This document shows positions 1 through 7,089 of a stretch of DNA of 46,716 nucleotides, in pieces. The stretch is from Pirellulales bacterium (GTDB lineage: Bacteria; Planctomycetota; Planctomycetia; Pirellulales; Thermoguttaceae). Under the pieces are notes generated by a model. The model searched no databases and had not been told where the DNA came from. It saw only the letters and a program-made list of their open reading frames with translations. Every line of letters starts with the position of its first letter. The first letter of the stretch is position 1. The stretch is taken from positions 1-46,716 of the forward strand of contig JAFGDS010000092.1 of NCBI GenBank assembly GCA_016931995.1, written 5' to 3'. Both the position numbers and the translations under genes were made by a program.

Positions 1-58
1 GCGCGTCATTCCGAGCGCGGCGCGTCATTCCGAGCGCGGCGCGTCATTCTGAGCGCAG
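1..58. repeat. 19-bp tandem repeat, three units
   Basis: Three head-to-tail copies of a 19-base unit, GCGCGTCATTCCGAGCGCG, start at 1, 20 and 39. The third copy has a T for C change and runs into the REP-like palindrome that follows. The unit resembles the left arm of that palindrome, so this looks like local duplication of a palindrome arm. The units abut with no spacers, so this is not a CRISPR array. Confidence 0.8.
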
Positions 59-114
59 CGAAGAATCTCCTTAACGCTCGCGGACGCGAGATCCTTCGCT
101 GCGCTCAGGACGAC
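43..114. repeat. REP-like inverted repeat
   Basis: The arm GTCATTCTGAGCGCAGCGAA (43 onward) is matched in reverse complement by the arm ending at 114, with a short spacer around 70-87. A related pair occurs at 35235-35306. It is a dispersed intergenic palindrome rather than a gene. Confidence 0.8.
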
Positions 115-137
115 GATCGATGCGCGCGGTCTATCCT

Positions 138-196
138 GTGGCACAGCCGCCCTCGGCTGTGTTGGCTGATTTTCACGGCCGAGGCGGCCGTGCCAC
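138..196. repeat. GTGGCAC-type hairpin repeat
   Basis: The arm beginning GTGGCACAGCCGCCCTCGGC (138-161) pairs with the arm at 174-196, which ends GGCGGCCGTGCCAC. The terminal GTGGCAC/GTGCCAC relates it to the hairpins at 5796, 40815, 44779 and 44857. It lies in the gap after cas9. Confidence 0.7.
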
Positions 197-215
197 GCGA
201 GGGCCCTCACCCCGT

Positions 216-242
216 CCCCTCTCCCGCGTCGCGGGAGAGGGG
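216..242 (-). terminator. Hairpin just past the cas9 stop
   Basis: A perfect 12-bp stem, CCCCTCTCCCGC/GCGGGAGAGGGG with a 3-base loop, begins 8 bases after the cas9 stop codon. It has no T-run on the cas9 strand, so it may be a weak terminator or 3'-end stabiliser. It belongs to the CCTCTCCC/GGGAGAGG palindrome family also seen at 26655 and 38165. Confidence 0.5.
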
Positions 243-250
243 AGGTTTTG

Positions 251-3200
251 TCAATCGCCCGCGCGGCGGATCTCGCCCAACGGATCGAGCGTCACCTTGC
301 GGGCATTAAGAGTGTTGGCATTGGCAGTGTACTTTCGGTATTCCTTCTTCTTCCTGGCATCTGTGTGTTCGGCAAACACCATCTGTAGCGAAGTTGAAGG
401 AACCGTTTTGAAAACGAGGAGCTTCTCCTCACCCTTCCAGTTGGCCAGGACCATCTCGCCGCGCGACAGGGACATGATGAACTTCGCCTCCGGCCGCTTG
501 GGATGCGTTCGTTGGATTACCCGCTCCTTCCGTTTTACTCGGGCCGCCGCCTCGAGCATCGAGATCGGTACGGCCTCTCGCTTCGTTTTGCCCTTCGCCG
601 TAAACTCGAAAATACATACGTGGTGATTTTTGCCGGGTTTGACACACACTTCGCCTGGCGCGCCATTGCGAATCGATCGAATCGTGCCATCTTTCTTCTC
701 AACGCGGACTTTTTTGATTGGTACTCCGGAACACATCCTCAAATTCGCCAAGGCCTTGGCCAAAGCCGCTCTCCATTTAGGACCTCCTGTCGTGCCGCGA
801 CCGAATTTTACCCCGTGCTCCCGCAACCGCTCGACGACGATCCGCTTGATCCCCGCGTCGCGGATGCCGTCGATCTCGTTGGGGGAGAGCGATTCCACCG
901 GCTTCCGGGCGACCCAAACGCCCTCGGTTTCCGTTTTGCCGTAGAACGTCTCCTCGTGCAACTTGCCGCTCGTCTTGCGCGACGCGCGGTGGGAGACCTT
1001 GATGTCGCGGACGATCCGCGCAACGTCGTCGCGCAAGGAAAGCCACGGATCGACGACCAGCTCGCCGGTTGCTTCGGTCCCACCCTGTGCATGGATGCGG
1101 GAAAGCTCCTGCAGCCGCTTCCGGCTGGTCAGGGCGAGCACGATGGCGTCGATCACGTGGTGGCGGTGGTCCGCCCGATTCTTCTCGCCATCGCGGAGCT
1201 TGCCTTGCTCCTGCCAGGCGGGGCTGTCGGGCAGTTCGGCCAGGACCGTGTCGAGCCCCCAACCGTGCCGCAGCTCGGCCGTGAGCTGGCCCTTCAGGCC
1301 CAGCACGTGATGGGGCGCCTCGAACAGACACCGCAGATACTCCCCGGCGAGCCGCGCGATATACCGCGTGTCGTTGAGCTGACGCGAGATGAAATCGTCC
1401 AGTTCGACCGTCTTCTGCGTGAACCGGCGATACTTGCCGTACGGCATACGCCCATCGCGCATCAGGGCGCTTGCCCGCACGCAAATCGCCTCGTATCGCT
1501 CCGGCTGGCCGTGGGCGAGCCACTCGTAGGGCGTCCGGTCCGACTTGTCGGCGTTCGCCTTGCGGAAGCAGACCACCAAGTTGTTCTGCGAATCGTCCAA
1601 CGACTTCGACCGCGGCAGAATGTGGTCCACGTCGACCTCACCGCCAAAAAGCTGCGCGAAGCTGATCGACTTGGCCGGGTGCGAATACATGCACTCCTGC
1701 TTCTGATCTTCCCAGAGAAGGTAACGGTTGATGTTGTCGCGGGTGACCGGCTGCCCATAGTCGCGCAGCGCCTGGGCAGCGGCCGCGCGCCGGGCCTCCC
1801 GCTCGCGTTGCTCGGCGATCCGGTCCTGGTACTTCCGGTACGCCTCCGTTCCCCTGCGGGGGCGCGTCTTCACGTCGCGGCCCATCTCGACGTGCACCGC
1901 GCTGGGCCGGCCGTGCTTGCGCAAGATGGCGTTGACCACCTTGCGCAGCTCGACGAGCGTCCGACGCACCACGGGGTTGGGTAGGTCGCCGATCGGGCAG
2001 TCGCGCACGCGCTGCGGGTTGGGCAGCTTGTCGAACAGCCGTCGCCGCAGCTCGTCGCGACGCAGATACCCCGCCGCGTGCAGGGCGCTTCGCTCCGTGT
2101 CGCTCTCGGCTTGATAGACCAGGCCCTTCTCCATGTGTGGAAGCAGCTTGTCGATCGCCTTCAGGCTCAAATTGGCATACCCGTCGGGCAAGTCCGCCTC
2201 GACGGCCGCCTTGGCCTGCGCGTCCGTCATGCCGAACTCGTCCACCAGCCGACGCTGGAGGGCCGCGTCGTCCTGCTGGTTGTCGATCAAGAGCCGCACG
2301 ATGGCGTTCTTTTCCTCTTCGGGTCGGTCGTGCCACTTTTTGCCGGTGGCCGTGGCCAATCGGACGTCGACCACCAGGCCCAAGAGATAGGGTCGCTTGC
2401 CCTTTTCGAGATTAAACCGGATGCTCTCCAGGAACCCAAGTGCCTTGCGGATCTGGTCGAACGTCATCTTCTCGGTCTGACCTAGCTTGTCCAGCAAGAG
2501 CGCGCGTTGCTCGTCGTCGAGCGGCCGGGGCTCCGTCCGCGCGCCCAGATCGACGTACCGCAGGTTGTTCACCTCCTGCAACAGCCGAAACCGCTGCGCC
2601 CGCCGGTCGGCCCTGGGACATCGCTTCTGCTTGGGCTCGAGTTCGCACTGGCCGACGACCGACCGGGGCCAGAACATGGGCCGCTGAAAGAAGATGAGCC
2701 CGTGCAGGCCAAACTCCTCCAGCGGCGAGCGGCCCGCCTTGCGCGGCGCCGGCCGGGCCGGATACGTCCGCTTGCCTTGGTCGCCGTATTTGAGGGCGTC
2801 GGTCAGCAGGTCGGCGTGGCCCAGCGCGCGCTGCGCCTGCCAGATGGCCTCGAACTCCGCCTCGTACATGGCGCGCCGCGTGTGGCGCCGGCGGAGGTGG
2901 TCGTCCTCGCCGCGTTTCTTGTGGTCCAACCGGCGCGACTTCTCGCCGAGCCATTGGCCGAGCGTCTTGCAGCCGCTTTGCTGGATGCTGGCTTCGATCT
3001 GGCTGATTTCCGCCAGCATACCCTTGAGCTCCGCGTCGCCGCGGTCCTTCTTCTTATTGGATTGAAACCCTCGCCGCTGGGCCAGATGGTAGAACACCCG
3101 GCCAAGCTCATGCGGCGCGAGCTTCTCCGAGAGCGCCCGGGCGCGGAGTTGATACGGATCGGCGTCCCGCAGGGCCTTCAATGCCTCGGGCTCCTCGGGC

Positions 3201-3451
3201 CACAGCCCGGCCTCGACCAACGCTTCGCGCACGAGGGCCTTGCGCCGGCGGCGGCGTTGGATCTGCCGTCGCATCCCCCGGGCGACCCGCCGGCCCTCGG
3301 TGGGCGAGACCTCCTTGGCCGTGTCGAACTGATCCACCCCCTCCGGAAACACGCGAACGCCCGCGTCGACGATCGTTTGGTTGTCCTCGTCAATCAGCGC
3401 CCATCCGATGGAGTTTGGGCCGAGATCGAGCCCAAGTGTAAGTCCCGCCAT
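251..3451 (-). CDS. cas9: Cas9 RNA-guided endonuclease, type II-C size
   Basis: This is the type II CRISPR effector, which cuts DNA at sites chosen by a guide RNA with an HNH and a split RuvC nuclease domain. The catalytic positions are all visible: RuvC-I D9 in LGLDLGPNSIGW, an arginine-rich bridge helix at about 53-83, RuvC-II E522 in VHVEMGRD, HNH D609-H610 in DVDHILPRS with N633 placed 23 residues after the histidine as in other Cas9s, and RuvC-III H765 and D768 in HHVIDAIVLAL. The region after about 820 would carry the wedge and PAM-interacting parts. At 1066 residues it has the size of type II-C proteins; the subtype is inferred. The ATG lies directly before RuvC-I. No cas1, cas2, csn2 or array follows in the 250 bases left of the stop. 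A tracrRNA-like gene diverges from its 5' side. Confidence 0.97.
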   Translation of the reverse strand: MAGLTLGLDLGPNSIGWALIDEDNQTIVDAGVRVFPEGVDQFDTAKEVSPTEGRRVARGMRRQIQRRRRRKALVREALVEAGLWPEEPEALKALRDADPYQLRARALSEKLAPHELGRVFYHLAQRRGFQSNKKKDRGDAELKGMLAEISQIEASIQQSGCKTLGQWLGEKSRRLDHKKRGEDDHLRRRHTRRAMYEAEFEAIWQAQRALGHADLLTDALKYGDQGKRTYPARPAPRKAGRSPLEEFGLHGLIFFQRPMFWPRSVVGQCELEPKQKRCPRADRRAQRFRLLQEVNNLRYVDLGARTEPRPLDDEQRALLLDKLGQTEKMTFDQIRKALGFLESIRFNLEKGKRPYLLGLVVDVRLATATGKKWHDRPEEEKNAIVRLLIDNQQDDAALQRRLVDEFGMTDAQAKAAVEADLPDGYANLSLKAIDKLLPHMEKGLVYQAESDTERSALHAAGYLRRDELRRRLFDKLPNPQRVRDCPIGDLPNPVVRRTLVELRKVVNAILRKHGRPSAVHVEMGRDVKTRPRRGTEAYRKYQDRIAEQREREARRAAAAQALRDYGQPVTRDNINRYLLWEDQKQECMYSHPAKSISFAQLFGGEVDVDHILPRSKSLDDSQNNLVVCFRKANADKSDRTPYEWLAHGQPERYEAICVRASALMRDGRMPYGKYRRFTQKTVELDDFISRQLNDTRYIARLAGEYLRCLFEAPHHVLGLKGQLTAELRHGWGLDTVLAELPDSPAWQEQGKLRDGEKNRADHRHHVIDAIVLALTSRKRLQELSRIHAQGGTEATGELVVDPWLSLRDDVARIVRDIKVSHRASRKTSGKLHEETFYGKTETEGVWVARKPVESLSPNEIDGIRDAGIKRIVVERLREHGVKFGRGTTGGPKWRAALAKALANLRMCSGVPIKKVRVEKKDGTIRSIRNGAPGEVCVKPGKNHHVCIFEFTAKGKTKREAVPISMLEAAARVKRKERVIQRTHPKRPEAKFIMSLSRGEMVLANWKGEEKLLVFKTVPSTSLQMVFAEHTDARKKKEYRKYTANANTLNARKVTLDPLGEIRRAGD

Positions 3452-3522
3452 GATTTGCCCTCGCTCTGAAGAGGCCGATACCCCACCATGGAGAGATGGC
3501 CGGAACTTTGCGATCCGGTCGC

Positions 3523-3551
3523 TTGACGTCGTTGTATCGGATTGGTAAGGT
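3523..3551 (+). promoter_or_regulatory. Candidate promoter of the tracrRNA-like gene
   Basis: A TTGACG -35 box (3523-3528) is followed after exactly 17 bases by TAAGGT (3546-3551). The -35 matches consensus at 5 of 6 positions and the -10 at only 3 of 6. Its placement, pointing away from cas9 and just upstream of a hairpin series ending in a terminator, makes it the best promoter candidate here. Transcription would begin near 3558. Confidence 0.45.
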
Positions 3552-3557
3552 GATGAC

Positions 3558-3664
3558 TAGTGTAACCGATCCCAGCCTGCGGCTTTTCGCAACAACAACG
3601 ACGAAACATTCGCAGGCACTGCTCCGCGGAGCAGCCGGCCGTCTCTCACGGGGCGGCCTTTTTT
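3558..3664 (+). ncRNA. Candidate tracrRNA, divergent from cas9
   Basis: A roughly 107-base transcript is predicted between a promoter-like sequence and a strong terminator. The 5' half (about 3558-3596) has no stable self-structure and could be the anti-repeat. The 3' half carries a compact hairpin, CTGCTC-CGCG-GAGCAG (3619-3634), and then the terminator stem (3637-3658) with six T residues. A single-stranded anti-repeat followed by a nexus-like hairpin and a terminator hairpin is the usual tracrRNA layout, and a place just 5' of cas9 is common for type II-C loci. A competing 7-bp pairing, GCCTGCG (3575-3581) with CGCAGGC (3611-3617), could form when no crRNA is bound. No CRISPR repeat is present in the window to test the anti-repeat, so identity is inferred. 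Confidence 0.6.
3637..3664 (+). terminator. Rho-independent terminator of the tracrRNA-like gene
   Basis: A 9-bp stem, GGCCGTCTC (3637-3645) with GGGGCGGCC (3650-3658), includes two G-U pairs and a TCAC tetraloop, and is followed by TTTTTT (3659-3664). This is the most canonical intrinsic terminator in the window. No protein gene on this strand precedes it, which supports a small RNA gene ending here. Confidence 0.85.
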
Positions 3665-3795
3665 GTTGGCCGGTTGACGCGCCCGGCCGCGAGGGTTCAG
3701 GATAGGGGGCGCGCGTGCCGCGCGCCTGCCGTTGGTTTGCCGCAACGGGCTTCGCCCGGGCCGTCCCGCCTCAAACCGCAAGGAGATTCCTCGCC

Positions 3796-5766
3796 ATGAC
3801 GCGATTGTCTGTTCTTGTTGTTGGTTTTGTTCTTGCCGCGCCGGCGGCGGTTGGCCTGGCCCCGGCGGCCGAGCCGATCGGCGTGACGATCCACGCGGAC
3901 CAGAAGCGGCCCGAGGCCAATCCGTTTCTCTACGGTCAGTTCATCGAACATTTGGGCCGGTGCGTCTACGGGGGCATTTGGGCCGAGATGCTCGAGGACC
4001 GGAAGTTCTTCTTCCCGATCGCGAAGGATTACGCGCCGTATACGGGCTTGGTGGATTCGCGGTTTCCCGTGGTGGGGGCGTCGCCCTGGGAGATCCTGGG
4101 TGATCCGGAGGGCGTGCGCATGGCGACCGACGCGCCGTTTGTCGGCCGGCACGCGCCGGAAATCGCGCCCGGGGCGGGCATCCGGCAGCGCGACTTGGGC
4201 GTGGTCGATCGGAAGCAGTACGTGGGTTACATTTGGCTCGCGGCCGCGGGCAACGAGGCGAGTTCGGTGGACGTGACGCTCGCGTGGGGCGACGACGACG
4301 GCGCGCGGCGGACGCGGACGCTTTCGGCCGCGCCGGGCGAATACCGGAAGCACGCCTTGTCGTTTACCGCCGGGGCCGGGACGGACAAGGCGACGCTCGA
4401 AATCCGGGTAACCGCCGGCGGGGCGGCGCGGGTGGGCACGCTCTCGCTCATGCCGGCCGACAACGTCCGCGGCATGAGGGCGGACACGCTCGCGGTGCTG
4501 AAACAACTGGATTCGCCGATGTATCGGTGGCCCGGCGGTAATTTCGTCAGCGGCTACGACTGGCGCGACGGGCTCGGCCCTCGCGACCGTCGGGCGCCGC
4601 GGCGCAATCCCGCCTGGACGGGCGTGGAGCACAACGACTTCGGCATCGACGAGTTCCTGGATTTCTGCCGCGAGTTGAAGACGGAGCCGTTGATCGCCGT
4701 GAACACGGGCTTCGGCGACGCATTCTCCGCCGCGCAAGAAGTGGAATACTGCAACGCGCCGGCCGACACGATCGGCGGCTCGTGGCGGGCAAAAAACGGC
4801 CACCCAGAGCCCTACGCCGTGCGCTACTGGTGCGTCGGCAACGAGATGTTTGGCCCCTGGCAGTTGGGGTTCATGCAACTGAGCCACTACACGCAAAAGC
4901 ACAACCTGGTCGCCGAGGCCATGCGCGGGGTCGATCCGACGGTGAAGCTCATCGGCGTGGGTTGCCTGGGCGGGAGAAACCCCAGGCACGATCCGGACGA
5001 GAAGCGCGGTTGGTCCCGCGCGATGCTCGAGCAGTGCGGCGGCGCGATGGACTACATCTCGGAGCACTTTTACGTGGGCGAGCGGAAGGACAATCCCGTC
5101 GAGCACGCGCAACGTATGGTGAACGAAATCCGCCAGCGGGCGGAGGGACACCGCAAGCTCCAGGCCGAGTTGAAGCAGTTGGGCGGTCGCGTCATTCCCA
5201 TCGCCATGGATGAATGGAACTACTGGTACCATCCCTATGAATATGGCGAAGCCGGTTGCGTGTATCAGTTGCGCGACGCGCTGGGCGTGGCGGCGGGCTT
5301 GCACGAGTATCTCCGCAACACGGACGTTATCGAGATGGCCCATTACGCGCAGACGGTAAACGTCCTCGGCTGCGTGAAGACGACCAGGACCGAGGCATTT
5401 CTCTCGACGACGGCCCTGCCGTTGCTGCTGTACCGCCGGCAGTTCGGCGCGACGCCGGTCGTCGTGTCGGGCGACCACGGCGCGGCGGCGCTGGACGTCG
5501 CCGCCGCCTTGACGGCGGACGGGCGCGCACTGACCGTGGGCGTGGTCAATCCCAACGGCGAGGAGAAGACGATCGAGTTGGCGGTCGAGGCCGTCGGCGT
5601 CGCGGACCGCGCTCGATTGTGGCGGATCGCGGGCCCCGATCCGGGCGCGTTCAACGCCCCGGGAAAGCAAGCGGTTGCGATCGCGGGGCCGGAGGAGGCG
5701 CCGTTCGACGGAACGCTAAGCGTGCCGGCGTACAGCGTGAGTCTCTATCGGGTTCCGTTGAAGTAG
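3796..5766 (+). CDS. Secreted GH51 alpha-L-arabinofuranosidase
   Basis: It is predicted to release terminal arabinofuranose from arabinan, arabinoxylan or arabinogalactan outside the cytoplasm. A signal peptide ends at about residue 25 (GLAPAAEP). The GH51 hallmark FGQFIEH-like segment appears as YGQFIEHLG near 45. The acid/base glutamate is E350 in CVGNEMFG, and the nucleophile is E473 in AMDEWNYW. The 656 residues include an insert between the N-terminal strand and the barrel (about 90-230) that may be a carbohydrate-binding beta-sandwich. The ATG at 3796 has AAGGAGA 10 bases upstream; an in-frame start at 3715 would put the signal peptide internally and is rejected. It stands alone between the tracrRNA-like gene and a convergent membrane protein gene. 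Confidence 0.93.
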   Translation: MTRLSVLVVGFVLAAPAAVGLAPAAEPIGVTIHADQKRPEANPFLYGQFIEHLGRCVYGGIWAEMLEDRKFFFPIAKDYAPYTGLVDSRFPVVGASPWEILGDPEGVRMATDAPFVGRHAPEIAPGAGIRQRDLGVVDRKQYVGYIWLAAAGNEASSVDVTLAWGDDDGARRTRTLSAAPGEYRKHALSFTAGAGTDKATLEIRVTAGGAARVGTLSLMPADNVRGMRADTLAVLKQLDSPMYRWPGGNFVSGYDWRDGLGPRDRRAPRRNPAWTGVEHNDFGIDEFLDFCRELKTEPLIAVNTGFGDAFSAAQEVEYCNAPADTIGGSWRAKNGHPEPYAVRYWCVGNEMFGPWQLGFMQLSHYTQKHNLVAEAMRGVDPTVKLIGVGCLGGRNPRHDPDEKRGWSRAMLEQCGGAMDYISEHFYVGERKDNPVEHAQRMVNEIRQRAEGHRKLQAELKQLGGRVIPIAMDEWNYWYHPYEYGEAGCVYQLRDALGVAAGLHEYLRNTDVIEMAHYAQTVNVLGCVKTTRTEAFLSTTALPLLLYRRQFGATPVVVSGDHGAAALDVAAALTADGRALTVGVVNPNGEEKTIELAVEAVGVADRARLWRIAGPDPGAFNAPGKQAVAIAGPEEAPFDGTLSVPAYSVSLYRVPLK

Positions 5767-5795
5767 ACGGCGCCCCCAATGACTTCGGCGCGGGA

Positions 5796-5867
5796 GTGTG
5801 TGCCACTGGCTCCGCCCGTGTCGCGTGATGCGGTGTCCTTCGCACTGGCGGAGCCAGTGGCACACAC
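5796..5867. repeat. GTGCCACTG hairpin between convergent genes
   Basis: A 20-base arm, GTGTGTGCCACTGGCTCCGC, is repeated in perfect inverse at 5848-5867 around a 32-base loop. It sits between the 3' ends of the GH51 gene and the minus-strand membrane protein gene, so it could end both transcripts. Relatives lie at 40815, 44779 and 44857. Confidence 0.85.
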
Positions 5868-5900
5868 GGAAGTGACGGCAAAACGCGAGTGGATCGACGC

Positions 5901-6878
5901 CTAGCGCACGGCGCCGAATCGGAGTGCGCGGCGGGTTTGGGCACTGGCGGCCCCGTGGCCGGCGGCGGCGAGCACGGCCCAGGCGGGCGCGGCGAGCGAG
6001 ACGGCCGATCGCGCGTCGATCCATCCCAAAACGGCCGCGCCGGCGGGGACGATTGCCCAGCAGCCGACCAGCCGCCAGAACGGCGCGGCGTGGTGGCCCT
6101 GGCGAACTCCCGCGACGATGGCCACGATCGCCAAAGGCGACCACGGGAACAGCGCGACGGCGAGACGCCGGCCGAGCAGGGCCAGCGTGTCGGCGGGATC
6201 GCGGACGGCGGCGAGCCACGTCGAAGGATCGAGGGCGGGCGCGTCGCCGCCGAGCCAGCCGCGTTGGCATGCCCACCACCGCGCGGCCAAGGCGACCGCC
6301 AGCAGGATTGTCCCGGCGGAGAGCGCGAACCGTCCCAGCCCGCGGGTGTCCTGCCCGACCAGGAGATACGCCAGGCACACCAGCCAGACGGTGGCCGGTT
6401 CGCCGGGTCCTCGCGCCACAAGCCAGATGCCGAGTATCGCAAATGCCCCCGCCCGCGCGATGCGCCGCGGGTCGCAGGCGAGCCGTCCGGGTACGCGGGC
6501 ACGGGCAAAAAGGCCAATCGCCGCGGCGGCCGAGGCGCAGATCCAAGGATCGAGCAAGCCCAAAAGGCCGCCGGCGCCCAGCGACATCGCTAGGCCGGCC
6601 GCCAGGCCAAGCCCACCGCCGAGCCAACGGGCCGCGAGGGCCGCGGTCGCCCAGGCGGCGAGCCACGCGCCCAGCATATCGACCAGTGCCGGCGGGTCCG
6701 GTCCATGCGGCGTTCTTGCGGCGAGTCCAACCGCCAGAGCCGCGCCGCCCAGCACGGCGACCGCCGGCCACGGAAGCCGCAAGGGCACGTCGCCGCCGGC
6801 GAGCATCCGGCGATAGACGGGTACTCTGGAGGGGGATGACTGGGCGCGTGGCCCCGTGGTCAGGGAGGTGGTTGCCAT
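5901..6878 (-). CDS. Polytopic membrane protein of unknown function
   Basis: A 325-residue protein made almost wholly of hydrophobic Ala/Leu/Gly/Trp segments, with roughly eight to ten membrane spans after a polar 30-residue N-terminus. No catalytic motif could be identified. The spacing of spans is reminiscent of the membrane half of ArnT/PMT-type glycosyltransferases, but the N-terminal acidic loop that such enzymes use was not found, so no function is assigned. The ATG at 6878 was chosen because the upstream in-frame extension to 7085 is polar and of low quality. The gene is divergent from the TPR protein gene, with about 210 bases between the two starts. Confidence 0.65.
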   Translation of the reverse strand: MATTSLTTGPRAQSSPSRVPVYRRMLAGGDVPLRLPWPAVAVLGGAALAVGLAARTPHGPDPPALVDMLGAWLAAWATAALAARWLGGGLGLAAGLAMSLGAGGLLGLLDPWICASAAAAIGLFARARVPGRLACDPRRIARAGAFAILGIWLVARGPGEPATVWLVCLAYLLVGQDTRGLGRFALSAGTILLAVALAARWWACQRGWLGGDAPALDPSTWLAAVRDPADTLALLGRRLAVALFPWSPLAIVAIVAGVRQGHHAAPFWRLVGCWAIVPAGAAVLGWIDARSAVSLAAPAWAVLAAAGHGAASAQTRRALRFGAVR

Positions 6879-7089
6879 GGGGCGGATTTTAGCGTTCCGC
6901 CCGGCGTGGGCCGAGATCAATCCGGTCCGAGGAGCCACCCGATCCGCCGAATGCGGCTTGCCCCGGGGCGATTCGGCGGAGTATCCTTTGGTGACAAGGG
7001 TTTCCGCCGTGGCCGGCTTGCCCCATCTCCAGAGGGGGTTAGTGGAGTCATGCACGGCATGCCGTGACGGGGGCAAGGTGCGCAATACG

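Noticed and set aside
1-58. Short direct repeats at the left edge, next to cas9, as a CRISPR array
   Set aside because: The 19-base units abut without spacers and match the arm of a dispersed palindrome; there is no repeat-spacer pattern.
3715-3795. N-terminal extension of the GH51 protein
   Set aside because: It would place the signal peptide at residue 28 and ignores the AAGGAGA site before 3796.
3697-5670. A long minus-strand open frame opposite the GH51 gene
   Set aside because: It is rich in Arg, Ala and Pro with no domain, and the opposite strand carries both GH51 catalytic glutamates and a signal peptide.
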